A stretch of 64,000 nucleotides of DNA from Carthagonibacter metallireducens (lineage in GTDB: Bacteria > Gemmatimonadota > Gemmatimonadetes > Palauibacterales > Palauibacteraceae): positions 15,270 through 79,269 of the forward strand of contig JAMJQQ010000124.1 of the NCBI GenBank assembly GCA_023554445.1, given 5' to 3'. Position 1 is the first letter of the stretch. Each line of letters starts with the position of its first letter. The notes under the pieces were generated by a model. The model was not told the origin of the DNA and did not search any database. It was given only the letters and a program-made list of their open reading frames with translations. The translations under genes and the position numbers were made by a program. Shown here piece by piece: positions 23,080-32,675 of this stretch.

Positions 23080-25923
23080 TCACCGATCTGCGCTTCCGGC
23101 AAGCGACTCGCGCAGAAACCTGCCCGTGTGGCTGGCATCGTGGGCGGCCACCTCTTCCGGCGTGCCCGCCACGACGACCTCACCTCCCCCCGTGCCGCCC
23201 TCCGGACCGAGATCCACGATCCAGTCGGCGGTCTTGATCACGTCCAGGTGATGCTCGATGACGAGCACGGTGTTCCCCTTCTCCACCAGGCGGTGCAGCA
23301 CCTCGAGGAGGATCCGAATGTCCTCGAAGTGGAGACCGGTGGTGGGCTCGTCGAGGATGTAGAGCGTCCGCCCGGTGCTCCGCTTGGCGAGCTCGGAGGC
23401 CAGCTTCACTCGTTGCGCCTCGCCGCCTGACAGAGTGGTCGCCGACTGGCCCAGCGTGATGTAGCCGAGTCCCACGTCGCACAGTGTCTGCAGCTTCGTG
23501 CGCAACGTCGGAACGGCGTCGAAGAACTCCCTCGCTTCGGCGACCGTCATCTCCAGCACGTCGGCTATACTGCGCCCCTTCCAGAGAATCTCGAGGGTCT
23601 CGCGGTTGTACCGTCTCCCCCTGCAGACGTCGCAGGGCACGTAAACGTCGGGCAGGAAGTGCATCTCGATCTTCACGAGTCCGTCGCCCCGGCACGCCTC
23701 GCAGCGACCGCCCTTCACGTTGAAGCTGAATCGGCCCGGCCGGTACCCGCGGATCCGGGACTCGGGCAGTTTGCTGTACAGGTCCCGGATCGGGGTGAAC
23801 ACGCCCGTGTAAGTGGCTGGATTCGACCTGGGTGTCCGTCCTATCGGGCTCTGGTCCACGTCGATCACCTTGTCGATCCGCTCGACTCCCTCCACCCGGT
23901 CGTGCGCGCCGGGCACCGCCCGAGCCCGATGAAGCTCCCGCGCGAGCCGGCGGTAGAGGATCTCCTCGACCAGCGTGGACTTTCCAGACCCCGAAACCCC
24001 GGTCACGGCGATGAAGGTGCCTAGCGGAAAGCGGACATCCACTCCGCGGAGGTTGTGCTCCCGGGCACCGAAAATCGTCAGTTCCTCACCCTCGCGTCCC
24101 GGTCGCCGTGCCTCCGGAATCGGGATCTCCCGGTCGCCCCGGAGGTAGGCCGCGGTGAGCGAATCGTCTGAAGCGAGCAGGTCGTCCACGCCCCCCGAGA
24201 CGAGCACCCGGCCGCCACGCCGACCCGCGCCCGGACCGAGATCGACTACGTGGTCGGCCGCGCGCACCGTCTCCTCGTCGTGTTCCACCACCAGGACCGT
24301 GTTTCCCAGGTCCCGCAGGCTCTCGAGCGTGCCGAGCAGGCGGCGGTTGTCTCTGGGGTGCAGCCCGATGCTCGGCTCGTCCAGCACGTAGAGCACCCCC
24401 ACGAGCCGGCTGCCGATCTGCGTGGCGAGCCGTATCCGCTGGGCCTCCCCGCCGGCGAGCGTATCCGCCGAGCGACCGAGGGTCAGGTACCCGAGCCCGA
24501 CCCGGGTCATGAATCCCAGTCGGTCACAGACCTCCTTGAGAATCGGGAGCGCGATGTCTGCATCGAGGGAGGCGGACTCGGGATCGTCGCGCAGGCGCTC
24601 GAACAGGGTAAGAGCCTCCTCCACCGGCGCTTCGACGATCTCCGTGAGTGGGACGTCCGCCACCGTCACTGCCCGGCTCTCGGCCCTGAGACGACCACCC
24701 TCGCAACTCGGGCACACGCGGGCGGTCATGTATTCGTGCAGCTGCCGGTGCAGGGTCTCGCTCTCCGTCTCGTGATAGAGGCGGCGAACGTTTTCGAGCG
24801 CGCCTTCCCACTCGAGGTCGGGATCTCCGAGCAGCAGCGCCTCGCGCTGCGAATCCTCGAGCGCTCCCCAGGACGTGTTCAGGTCGAATCCGTGCGCCTC
24901 GGCCACGGCGGGAAGGGTGACGCGCCGCAGTCTCCCGGTCGGACCGCCCCACGGCAGAATCACTCCTTCGAGCACCGACAGGCGGTCGTCCCCGAGAACC
25001 AGCTCCGGATTCGGTTCCAGCCGGATCCCGAGTCCATCGCAGTCCGGGCATGCCCCGTAAGGCGAGTTGAACGAGAACTGCCGGGGCTCCAGCTCGGGGA
25101 TGTTGATCCCGCAGCTGGCACAGGCGTACTTCTCGCTGAACAGGTGCGCTTCCCCTTCGACGTCGGCGGCGTCGGCGTAGGTCCGCAACTCGACAGTTCC
25201 GCCCGCCATCCGGAGCGCTGTCTCGACCGACTCAGCGATCCGGGCTCTCTCATCGGGCCGGACCATCAGCCGGTCCACCACCACGGAAATCTCGTGGTTC
25301 ATCCGGCGATTCAGCTTCGGAGGATCGCTGAGCTCGATCAGCTCCCCATCGACCCGGGCTCGCACGAAGCCTTCCTGCAGTGCTTCCTCGAACAGCTCCC
25401 TGAACTCTCCCTTGCGTCCCTGCACCAGGGGCGCCAGGACCTCCGCGCGGGTGCCCTCGGGCCAGCCGGCGACCTGGGCGGCGATCTGAGTGGCTGACTG
25501 CCGGCGGACCGGACTTCCGCACGAGGGACAGTGAGGGGTCCCGGTGCGAGCCCAGAGCAGTCTCAGGTAGTCGTAGACCTCGGTGACCGTTCCAACGGTG
25601 CTTCGCGGGTTCCTGCTCGAACCGCGCTGCTCGATCGCGATCGCGGGTGAGAGCCCCTCGATCCGGTCCACATCCGGCTTCTCCATGACGCCGAGGAACT
25701 GCCGCGCGTAAGCGGACAGAGATTCCACGTACCGGCGCTGTCCCTCCGCGTAGATCGTGTCGAATGCGAGAGAGGACTTCCCCGACCCGGAGAGACCGGT
25801 GACCACGGTCAGTGAGTTGCGCGGGATCTCGACATCGATGTTTCGCAGGTTGTGCTCGCGAGCGCCCCTGATGACGATCTGTCCCGCCGCCGTGCCCGCG
25901 TCTCTGCCCGATCGACCGCTCAA
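23080..25923 (-). CDS. uvrA: Excinuclease ABC subunit A
   Basis: 947 residues, DNA damage-recognition ATPase of nucleotide excision repair. Walker A motifs GLSGSGKSS (43-51) and GVSGSGKST in the second ABC half; ABC signatures LSGGEAQR; the zinc modules CASCG...CPDC and CEAC...CDVC. The start taken is TTG 25923, overlapping the lysA stop (TTGA), because it gives the normal N-terminus (RGAREHNLRNIDVEIP); the frame continues 233 codons upstream only as a shadow of lysA. Ends with the gene order lipid kinase-lysA-uvrA. Confidence 0.96.
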   Translation of the reverse strand: MSGRSGRDAGTAAGQIVIRGAREHNLRNIDVEIPRNSLTVVTGLSGSGKSSLAFDTIYAEGQRRYVESLSAYARQFLGVMEKPDVDRIEGLSPAIAIEQRGSSRNPRSTVGTVTEVYDYLRLLWARTGTPHCPSCGSPVRRQSATQIAAQVAGWPEGTRAEVLAPLVQGRKGEFRELFEEALQEGFVRARVDGELIELSDPPKLNRRMNHEISVVVDRLMVRPDERARIAESVETALRMAGGTVELRTYADAADVEGEAHLFSEKYACASCGINIPELEPRQFSFNSPYGACPDCDGLGIRLEPNPELVLGDDRLSVLEGVILPWGGPTGRLRRVTLPAVAEAHGFDLNTSWGALEDSQREALLLGDPDLEWEGALENVRRLYHETESETLHRQLHEYMTARVCPSCEGGRLRAESRAVTVADVPLTEIVEAPVEEALTLFERLRDDPESASLDADIALPILKEVCDRLGFMTRVGLGYLTLGRSADTLAGGEAQRIRLATQIGSRLVGVLYVLDEPSIGLHPRDNRRLLGTLESLRDLGNTVLVVEHDEETVRAADHVVDLGPGAGRRGGRVLVSGGVDDLLASDDSLTAAYLRGDREIPIPEARRPGREGEELTIFGAREHNLRGVDVRFPLGTFIAVTGVSGSGKSTLVEEILYRRLARELHRARAVPGAHDRVEGVERIDKVIDVDQSPIGRTPRSNPATYTGVFTPIRDLYSKLPESRIRGYRPGRFSFNVKGGRCEACRGDGLVKIEMHFLPDVYVPCDVCRGRRYNRETLEILWKGRSIADVLEMTVAEAREFFDAVPTLRTKLQTLCDVGLGYITLGQSATTLSGGEAQRVKLASELAKRSTGRTLYILDEPTTGLHFEDIRILLEVLHRLVEKGNTVLVIEHHLDVIKTADWIVDLGPEGGTGGGEVVVAGTPEEVAAHDASHTGRFLRESLAGSADR

Positions 25924-27155
25924 GAGATCACCTCGCCTCGCCAGAGATCTTCGAGGCTCTCTCTGGGGCGAACCACTTTCCAGCCATCCCGGTTCGCGAG
26001 TAGCTCCGGGGGCCGGGGTCGGCTGTTGTAGTTCGAGGCCATGACGAAACCGTACGCCCCCGCATCCCGCAGCAGCAGAAGGTCTCCGGGCCGGACCGCA
26101 TGCAGCCGGCGGTTCGTGCCCAGCACATCTCCCGATTCGCAGGTCGGTCCGAGCACTTCGACGATCGGCTCGCCCGTCAGTTCGCCTTCGACCGGCACGA
26201 TCGCATGCTCGGCACCGTACAGCGCGTTGCGCGCGAAGTCGGTATAGCCCGCATCGCAGACGAGAGCCGGTCGCCCGTTCCGCTCCCGGCGGTAGAGCAC
26301 ACGGGTGAGTAGAACGCCGGCACGCGCGACCACCGAGCGACCCGGCTCGAACCGGAGCTCGATCGGCACGCCCTCGAGGCGGGCCGCGAGCGCCTCGACC
26401 AGCATCGCGGGCTCCGGGTCCCTGTCGCCCGCATAGTCGATGCCCAGCCCTCCACCCACATCCAGCTCGGCCACGGGGGCGCCCGTTGCCGCCAGCGACT
26501 CGACGAGCGATAGCATCAACTCGACTGCCTGCTCGTACGGATCCACCGCGTCCAGCCCCGATCCGAGGTGGAAGGCGAGAGTCCGGGGCCGGACGCGATC
26601 GGCCGACGCGAGGCGCTCCCATACCTCGGGAATGCGGTCCGGCGCGAATCCGAACTTGGCGTCGGCCCGGCCCGTTTCGAGCGAAGGGTGCGCGCCGGCC
26701 CTGATCCCGGGTCGGACCCGAAGTCCGACCGGCAGCGGGCCATGCGGATAGCTCGAAGCATGCCGGATCGCCGCCTCCACCTCGTGGCCCGACTGGAGCA
26801 CGATCATTCCCACCCCCGCCTCGATCCCCGCCCGTACGGCCGATTCGGACTTGGGTACCCCCCCGAGCACGATCCTGGCCTCAGGGAATCCCGCCGCTCT
26901 CGCACGGGCGAGTTCGCCGGGCGTCGCGACTTCGATCCCCACCCCGCTGCGTTCCAGCAGCGCCAGCACGGCCAGATTCGTATTCGCCTTCGCGGCAAAG
27001 CTGATCCGCGCAGGGTCTCCCACGGCATCGATCCACCGCCGGATCCCGGCCTCCACCGCCAGGACGTCGTAGATGTAGGCCGGCGTTCCGACCTCGTCGG
27101 CGATCGCGTTGAGCATGTCGGGTGAGAGCCGGGCTGCGTGGGACAGGTTGTTCAT
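25920..27155 (-). CDS. lysA: Diaminopimelate decarboxylase
   Basis: 411 residues, fold-type III PLP enzyme making lysine from meso-DAP. PLP Lys56 in ISFAAKANTN, GGGLG-type phosphate loop DVGGGLGIDY, EPGRSVV, GPTCESGD (catalytic Cys from the partner subunit), and GAYGFVMASNYN near the end. ATG 27155 overlaps the lipid-kinase stop (ATGA). The downstream uvrA begins within its stop codon. Confidence 0.95.
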   Translation of the reverse strand: MNNLSHAARLSPDMLNAIADEVGTPAYIYDVLAVEAGIRRWIDAVGDPARISFAAKANTNLAVLALLERSGVGIEVATPGELARARAAGFPEARIVLGGVPKSESAVRAGIEAGVGMIVLQSGHEVEAAIRHASSYPHGPLPVGLRVRPGIRAGAHPSLETGRADAKFGFAPDRIPEVWERLASADRVRPRTLAFHLGSGLDAVDPYEQAVELMLSLVESLAATGAPVAELDVGGGLGIDYAGDRDPEPAMLVEALAARLEGVPIELRFEPGRSVVARAGVLLTRVLYRRERNGRPALVCDAGYTDFARNALYGAEHAIVPVEGELTGEPIVEVLGPTCESGDVLGTNRRLHAVRPGDLLLLRDAGAYGFVMASNYNSRPRPPELLANRDGWKVVRPRESLEDLWRGEVIS

Positions 27156-28075
27156 GTATTCCGGGGCACGATGATGCGGCCGGCGAGCGGATCGATCTCC
27201 GCTTCGATCGGTGTTTCGCCGCGGGCTTCGCCGTCCACCTGCGCGGCCACCGGCGGATCTGACTCCACCCGGACTCGCTGCGCCTGCAGAAAGATCATTC
27301 GCTCGTCGCCCGAGTAGCGTTTCAAGGCCACTTTCCACAGCATCGCGGCCATGTCGGGCAGGTGGCGCGGGGCGAATACCGCCACATCGAGCAGCCCGTC
27401 CTGAAATGACGTCTTCGGGGCGACCTGCACTTCCACCGGAAGCGATCCGGCACCGAGAAGGCCGGCATTGGCGAGCAGCACCATCACCGCCTGGACCTCG
27501 ATCTCCTGGTCGTCGGCCGTGATCCGGTAGGTAATCGGTTTCGCCGTCACCACGTTCTTGAGACCGGCATAGAAATAGGCGAGCACTCCGAGTCGACTCT
27601 TCATCTCGGTCGTCGTCTCCGCCATCACGCTCGCGTCCAGACCCGCTCCGGCTATCAACGCGAACCGCTCTTCGCCGATCCGGCCGAGGTCTATTCTCTC
27701 GATCGCGCCCTCGACCGCGACTCGGATCGCCTCCTCCAGCGACAGGGGAATACCGAAGTTCAGTGCCAGCTGGTTGCCGGTACCGAAAGGAAGGATGCCG
27801 ACCGGAGTGGTGCTGCCTGCCGTGCCGCGCAACGCCAGCGCGATCGTGCCATCTCCACCAGCGGCGAGAACCGCCCTGAATCCCCTCAGCGCGGCCGTAC
27901 GCACCACGGCGAGGCCCTCCTCCGGCGTCGAGGTTTCGACGATGTCGAAGGGGACGCCACGCGCCGACATGGCACCGCCGATCCGACGGCGGAGGGCGGC
28001 CGGCTGCCCCCCGGCGGCCCGCGGATTCACGAGCACCAGGTAGCGTTCGGAATCGGGTATCGGAAACTCAACCAA
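27152..28075 (-). CDS. Diacylglycerol/lipid kinase (YegS/DagK family)
   Basis: 307 residues. N-terminal catalytic domain with NPRAAGG, the GGDGT nucleotide motif at 73-77, and PFGTGNQLA. C-terminal beta-sandwich with an acidic metal site region (KTSFQDGLLDVAVF). It phosphorylates diacylglycerol or another lipid at the inner membrane. Likely first gene of the lipid kinase-lysA-uvrA operon. Confidence 0.9.
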   Translation of the reverse strand: MVEFPIPDSERYLVLVNPRAAGGQPAALRRRIGGAMSARGVPFDIVETSTPEEGLAVVRTAALRGFRAVLAAGGDGTIALALRGTAGSTTPVGILPFGTGNQLALNFGIPLSLEEAIRVAVEGAIERIDLGRIGEERFALIAGAGLDASVMAETTTEMKSRLGVLAYFYAGLKNVVTAKPITYRITADDQEIEVQAVMVLLANAGLLGAGSLPVEVQVAPKTSFQDGLLDVAVFAPRHLPDMAAMLWKVALKRYSGDERMIFLQAQRVRVESDPPVAAQVDGEARGETPIEAEIDPLAGRIIVPRNT

Positions 28076-28141
28076 TTTGCTCAGCCGTCGATCTGGAGGT
28101 TCTTGCGATTGTCATACGTCGGCGGCCGTGCCCGGAATGTA

Positions 28142-31100
28142 TCAGAAGGCCCACTCGCGAAACAGCAGGAAGCCCCAGGTACGGTCACTGTAGGTGCTGA
28201 AGCTGTAGCCGTAAGAGGCGTACCGGTTGAATCTGTCCTCCGTCCTGAATTCCAGTCGCCAGGAAGGAAGAAACGCCCAGTCGACAGTCATTCCCGGGAG
28301 CCGTCCTCCGAGGGGCTGGGTAACCTTGACGAACAGGTCCGGAGTCAGGTACCGGCCGATCTCGATCTCGGTCCCGTACAGGAGGTTCGACTGACCGGTC
28401 TCCAGCTCCCGCTCGGTGGCGCCGGAAGAGCGGATATCCACGTAGTCCACCAGGCCGACGCCTCCGACGAGGACCTGGGAGACCTGGCTGCTCACCGATC
28501 CCAGGAGTCCCTCCCGGACGAGGGACGTGGCGAACTGGCCGCCCTGGTTCGAGGCACCGAAGCAGGCCGATGAAAACAGCAGGTAGCAGATCCGATCGGA
28601 CTCGGGCAGAGGCGGATCACTGCTGGTCGTCATCGTAGGCGACAGCGCCGAGCCCCCTACGTGCACCCGAATCGTCACCTGCCCGATCTCGCCACGGGCC
28701 CGGTATTCGGCATCTATGTCCAGGTTCGGGTCCAGACCCGGTGTTCCGACGAAGGTGATCGCGCCCCGGTCGATCTGCAGTTGGCGGGAATAGAGGCTCG
28801 AGAGATCAGTCCCCGTGCCCGACACGTATCTGAATTTCCCCCGGGGCAGGTTGAGGGTACCGAGCGCCGTCAGGTCGCCCCGCGCCCGATCCATGTGCAA
28901 CTCGATATCGCCCGAGAGCTCCACGTCGAGGGCGCTCGATCGAAGCCAGAAATCGGGTCCGACCGCGAGGTTCACGTCGAGCTTCAGATTCTGCATGAAC
29001 GGGTTGTCGATCCGGCCGAGAATCCGCTGGTCACGTACGATCACCGTGTCCAGCAGCGCGTAGACCGAGGGATCGGTCAGGTCTACCACCTGTCTCTCGC
29101 GCACGAACCGCTCGGCCTGCACCTCGCCGCGTGACACCCGGAAGTCGCCGGCCACCTCGGGTCGGGTGTAGGAACCCTGGAGCGTTCCCGCGCCGTCAAT
29201 CGTCGTTCGCATGGTTCGCCGGTCCATTCCGACGAATCGATCGGCCGAGAACGCGAGATCGAAGGTGATGTCGGTCGGGTCCCGGACCCCCACGTGACCG
29301 GCGACGACGGCCGTTCCCCCGGCCGAGGAGCGCACGCTCAGCGTATCGACCCGGGCATCGGCCCCGGCGAAGACCAGGCGACCGATCGCGTCCCGGAGCC
29401 GGATTCCCAGCGAAGGCACCGTGGCCGCGGCGTCGTGGAATCGTGTCTCGCCGTCGAAGCGCAGCTCGCCCGGCTTTCCGGTGACCCGGAAGCTCCCCAG
29501 AGCGTAACCCTGCACGTCTCTGAGAGACTCGACCCGCAACTCGACCGCGGTCAGTGGCATGCTGTCCACCACCACCATCAGGTCGATCGGCTCGTCCAGG
29601 ACCCGCCGCTCCACGTCGCGGAACGAGAGATCGACACGGAGAAAGCCATCGACCCGAGCGATTTCCGTGTCGTTGGTCACCAGCGCCGAGTTCACCGCCA
29701 GACGGCGACCGGCATAGCTCAGATCGGTGGTCAGTCTTTCGTATCCGATCCCGCGGATCGAAGGGGCGTCGATCGTCGCGTCCAGCTCTGCGAGGGGGGC
29801 GTCCGCGGTTCCGCGAACCTGAACGTCGATATCGATGGTGCCCCTCAGGCCGAGGGGATTGCCCGGCGCTTCCAGGAAGTTCTCGAGGTGCAGGCTCCGG
29901 GCCGTCAGGTCGAGTGCCGCCTGCCCGGAATCGGGGATCGCGCCTTCCAGTTCCAGGAAGGTCCCGTCGGCGCCGTCGAGTCGAACGCCTCTCGCCGTGA
30001 GGCCGGTCTCTCCGTACGTGATGAGGGCCGTGTCGGCGAGCGTCAGGCTGCGACCCGCACCGACGAGATGCAGCCGATCGAGTCGGAAGGCCTTCTGGCG
30101 ATCCGTCCACAGGATTCCGTTGCTGGAGTCCACCTCCAGCGTCGAATCACGCCGCGCATAGAAGGAGACCTCGTGACTCTCCGCGGTGTGACGCGTCCAC
30201 CGGACGTCCAGGGTGTCGAGGGTGCGACCGTAGATGCTCGCCTCGAACGCAGAACCATGCGCGACCAGTGAATCGGGGTCCGTGGGGTCTGGAAGGTCGA
30301 GCGTTACCTGTATCGAGTCGGTTCGGATTTCCCCCCAGGCGAGATCCCGGGCGAACGCCCGACCGCCGAAAGAGAAGTCGGCCACGTTTCCGTACAGCAC
30401 GCCCAGTGCCTCGAGACTTCCCGACAGTGTATCGGGAAGCGCCTCCAGAGTCTCCGGCACCGGACCTTCGTCGGTCGGCGCAAAAGCCTCGAACAGTTCC
30501 GTCACGTCATCCTCGATCCGCGCCGGGTTGCGACCCTCCACCGTCCACGCGTTCCACTCCGACAGGTCGGGAATCGCGATGTCCAGGACGAGTGAACCGC
30601 TCGTGTTCTCGGTGAGACCGAAGGCCCCGCGCCCATCCACGGCACCCGCCTGCGAGCGGATCGCGAAGGTGTCGGCTCGGGCCAGCCCATCTGCGAGGGT
30701 GAATCGGATGATGCTCGTATCCACCCGGGCCCCTTCGAACAGCGACGGAAGAAGACGCAAGTCGAACTGGGCTTCGAGAGTGGCCGGATCGGTGCCCGTC
30801 CCGGAGACCCGTCCTTCGACCGCGAGCCGTGTCGCAGGCCCCGATTCGATCCACTCGGACAGCTGGATGTCCCGGGCGAGCAGGGTCGCGTCATAGCTCT
30901 GCAGCTCGGAGACGAGGTCGAATTGTCCGGTAAAGCTGAGCTGTCCACGCGGGGTGCCCAGATCGGTTTCGATCTTCAGGTCGTCCAGCGGCCCTCGCGC
31001 CGAGAACGGTCCGCGGACCTCGCTCAGCACCGATACGCCTTCGGGAAGCACCGGCTCCACGATCGCCAGTATCAGGGGATCGAATTCGAACGCGACGTCC

Positions 31101-32674
31101 ACCTCGCGGTCGCCTTCCAGGTCGACCATTCCGCCGCCTGCCAGCACCGATGGCTTGTGCTCCGGCAGGGTGTGCGAGATCTCGGTGTCGAAGCGGAATC
31201 GTCCACCGGCGATTCCATCGAACGTTGCCGAGCCCGTGGCGCGACCCGGCAACTCGTTATCCAGTCCGACGATACCCGCCCAGCGCGGTTCGAAGCTTCG
31301 CAGGGTGAGGTCGAGCTCCGACATGCGACGGGGCTCGACGACCGCAATTCCTCCCCGCGCTCCGAGGAACGATGGAGCCGCCTCCTCCGTCGAAGGCGGA
31401 TCGCGGATCGTGAGCTCTGCGTCGACCGTGAGAAGCGTGATCGGGCCGCTGCCCTCGACCGGACCTTCCAGGAAGCCGTCCGGCCCCTCCTCGATCTCGA
31501 GCACTTCGTTTACGAGGGCGAGACGCAGCGGCTGGAGATCCACGTCCAGCCGTTCGAACCGGGGCACGGATTCGAGGGCCGCAGTGAAGTCTCCCCGCAC
31601 TCGGGAGTCGTCCACCCGGATGTCGCCGTTCCTGGCCTCCACGACGATCGTCTCGCCGCGGGTGAACAGGTGCAGGTCTGCCGGTCCGCCGCCACGCGCA
31701 GGAACAGGCAGCGGAATCCACTGCAGATCCGCGAACCCCACGTCGCGGGCTTCGAGATCGAAGTCGAACTGAACCGGATCCACCGGGTGAACCCAGCCGG
31801 AGCCCGACAGCGCCGACTCGGCGAGCTCGATGGCATCGAGACGGATGTCCACCGTATCGGAGATCTCGACCGATCCATCCAGTGAAACCACGTCGAGGGT
31901 CTGCGTCACGACTTCCGCCTCGGCCGACACGCCCTCCATGTCGAAGCGCAGCGGTCGCACCGGGTCGACGATCCGGATCAGCGGAAACCGGCCGGAAAGT
32001 CGATGGAGCAGCAGCTCCCGCTCGTAACGATCCGGGCCCGTGGTTCGAACCCGCCACAGTCGATCTCCCCGCAGTCCCTGTGCGACGGCGCTGTCCCGGG
32101 CGGCGCCCGTGAGGCCCGTGGCCCACGGCACGTGTACCTCGACTTCTCCCTCCCTGACCAGCACATCGGAAAGCAGTATGCGATCGTTTCCCTGTCGACC
32201 ATCGTCGATCGTATCGGGCTCCGCGGGTTCCTCGTCGCCGAAGATCCGGTCGAAATTCCAGCGCCCGTCCTCGTGCTGGCGAAGCACGAGCCTCACGCGC
32301 TCCATCGACACGTCGTCGAAGCGGAACGTGCCGAGCGCGAGGCTGAGCGGGTTGTAGTGAAGGCGCACGCTGTCGATTCCGACGAACAGGCGGCCGTCGG
32401 GATCGGTGATCTCGAATCGCTCAACCAGCGCATGCGTGAACAGATTGCCACCGAGGATCGGTCCGATCCTCACTCCCCCGTTCACGGTGCCCTCGAGGGC
32501 ATCGACCACGAGATCCGCGACCGCCTGCCGACCGACCACCGTCTGACTCAGCAGCAGCAAAGAGCCCGCCGCGGTCAGAAAGGCGATACCGACCAGGCCG
32601 AGTGCGACCCGGGTCAGCGATCCCGCCAGCCGGCCGGCTGCTCGCGACACCGCGGAGAGGGCCTTGTTCGCCAT
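28142..32674 (-). CDS. tamB: TamB-type translocation and assembly module protein
   Basis: 1510 residues. An N-terminal transmembrane anchor (about 21-45) is followed by a very long repetitive beta-rich periplasmic region and a C-terminal DUF490/TamB domain, ending with aromatic-rich strands and a terminal EWAF. AsmA-like proteins of this type form a hydrophobic groove that spans the periplasm and serves phospholipid transport and autotransporter assembly. It starts one base after the stop of the TamA/BamA gene, the classic tamA-tamB pair. Confidence 0.9.
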   Translation of the reverse strand: MANKALSAVSRAAGRLAGSLTRVALGLVGIAFLTAAGSLLLLSQTVVGRQAVADLVVDALEGTVNGGVRIGPILGGNLFTHALVERFEITDPDGRLFVGIDSVRLHYNPLSLALGTFRFDDVSMERVRLVLRQHEDGRWNFDRIFGDEEPAEPDTIDDGRQGNDRILLSDVLVREGEVEVHVPWATGLTGAARDSAVAQGLRGDRLWRVRTTGPDRYERELLLHRLSGRFPLIRIVDPVRPLRFDMEGVSAEAEVVTQTLDVVSLDGSVEISDTVDIRLDAIELAESALSGSGWVHPVDPVQFDFDLEARDVGFADLQWIPLPVPARGGGPADLHLFTRGETIVVEARNGDIRVDDSRVRGDFTAALESVPRFERLDVDLQPLRLALVNEVLEIEEGPDGFLEGPVEGSGPITLLTVDAELTIRDPPSTEEAAPSFLGARGGIAVVEPRRMSELDLTLRSFEPRWAGIVGLDNELPGRATGSATFDGIAGGRFRFDTEISHTLPEHKPSVLAGGGMVDLEGDREVDVAFEFDPLILAIVEPVLPEGVSVLSEVRGPFSARGPLDDLKIETDLGTPRGQLSFTGQFDLVSELQSYDATLLARDIQLSEWIESGPATRLAVEGRVSGTGTDPATLEAQFDLRLLPSLFEGARVDTSIIRFTLADGLARADTFAIRSQAGAVDGRGAFGLTENTSGSLVLDIAIPDLSEWNAWTVEGRNPARIEDDVTELFEAFAPTDEGPVPETLEALPDTLSGSLEALGVLYGNVADFSFGGRAFARDLAWGEIRTDSIQVTLDLPDPTDPDSLVAHGSAFEASIYGRTLDTLDVRWTRHTAESHEVSFYARRDSTLEVDSSNGILWTDRQKAFRLDRLHLVGAGRSLTLADTALITYGETGLTARGVRLDGADGTFLELEGAIPDSGQAALDLTARSLHLENFLEAPGNPLGLRGTIDIDVQVRGTADAPLAELDATIDAPSIRGIGYERLTTDLSYAGRRLAVNSALVTNDTEIARVDGFLRVDLSFRDVERRVLDEPIDLMVVVDSMPLTAVELRVESLRDVQGYALGSFRVTGKPGELRFDGETRFHDAAATVPSLGIRLRDAIGRLVFAGADARVDTLSVRSSAGGTAVVAGHVGVRDPTDITFDLAFSADRFVGMDRRTMRTTIDGAGTLQGSYTRPEVAGDFRVSRGEVQAERFVRERQVVDLTDPSVYALLDTVIVRDQRILGRIDNPFMQNLKLDVNLAVGPDFWLRSSALDVELSGDIELHMDRARGDLTALGTLNLPRGKFRYVSGTGTDLSSLYSRQLQIDRGAITFVGTPGLDPNLDIDAEYRARGEIGQVTIRVHVGGSALSPTMTTSSDPPLPESDRICYLLFSSACFGASNQGGQFATSLVREGLLGSVSSQVSQVLVGGVGLVDYVDIRSSGATERELETGQSNLLYGTEIEIGRYLTPDLFVKVTQPLGGRLPGMTVDWAFLPSWRLEFRTEDRFNRYASYGYSFSTYSDRTWGFLLFREWAF

Positions 32675-32675
32675 C

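Noticed and set aside
25924..26622. Upstream extension of uvrA by 233 codons
   Set aside because: The extension is antisense-frame-type Arg/Gly sequence lying within lysA; the UvrA N-terminus is complete from the TTG at 25923.
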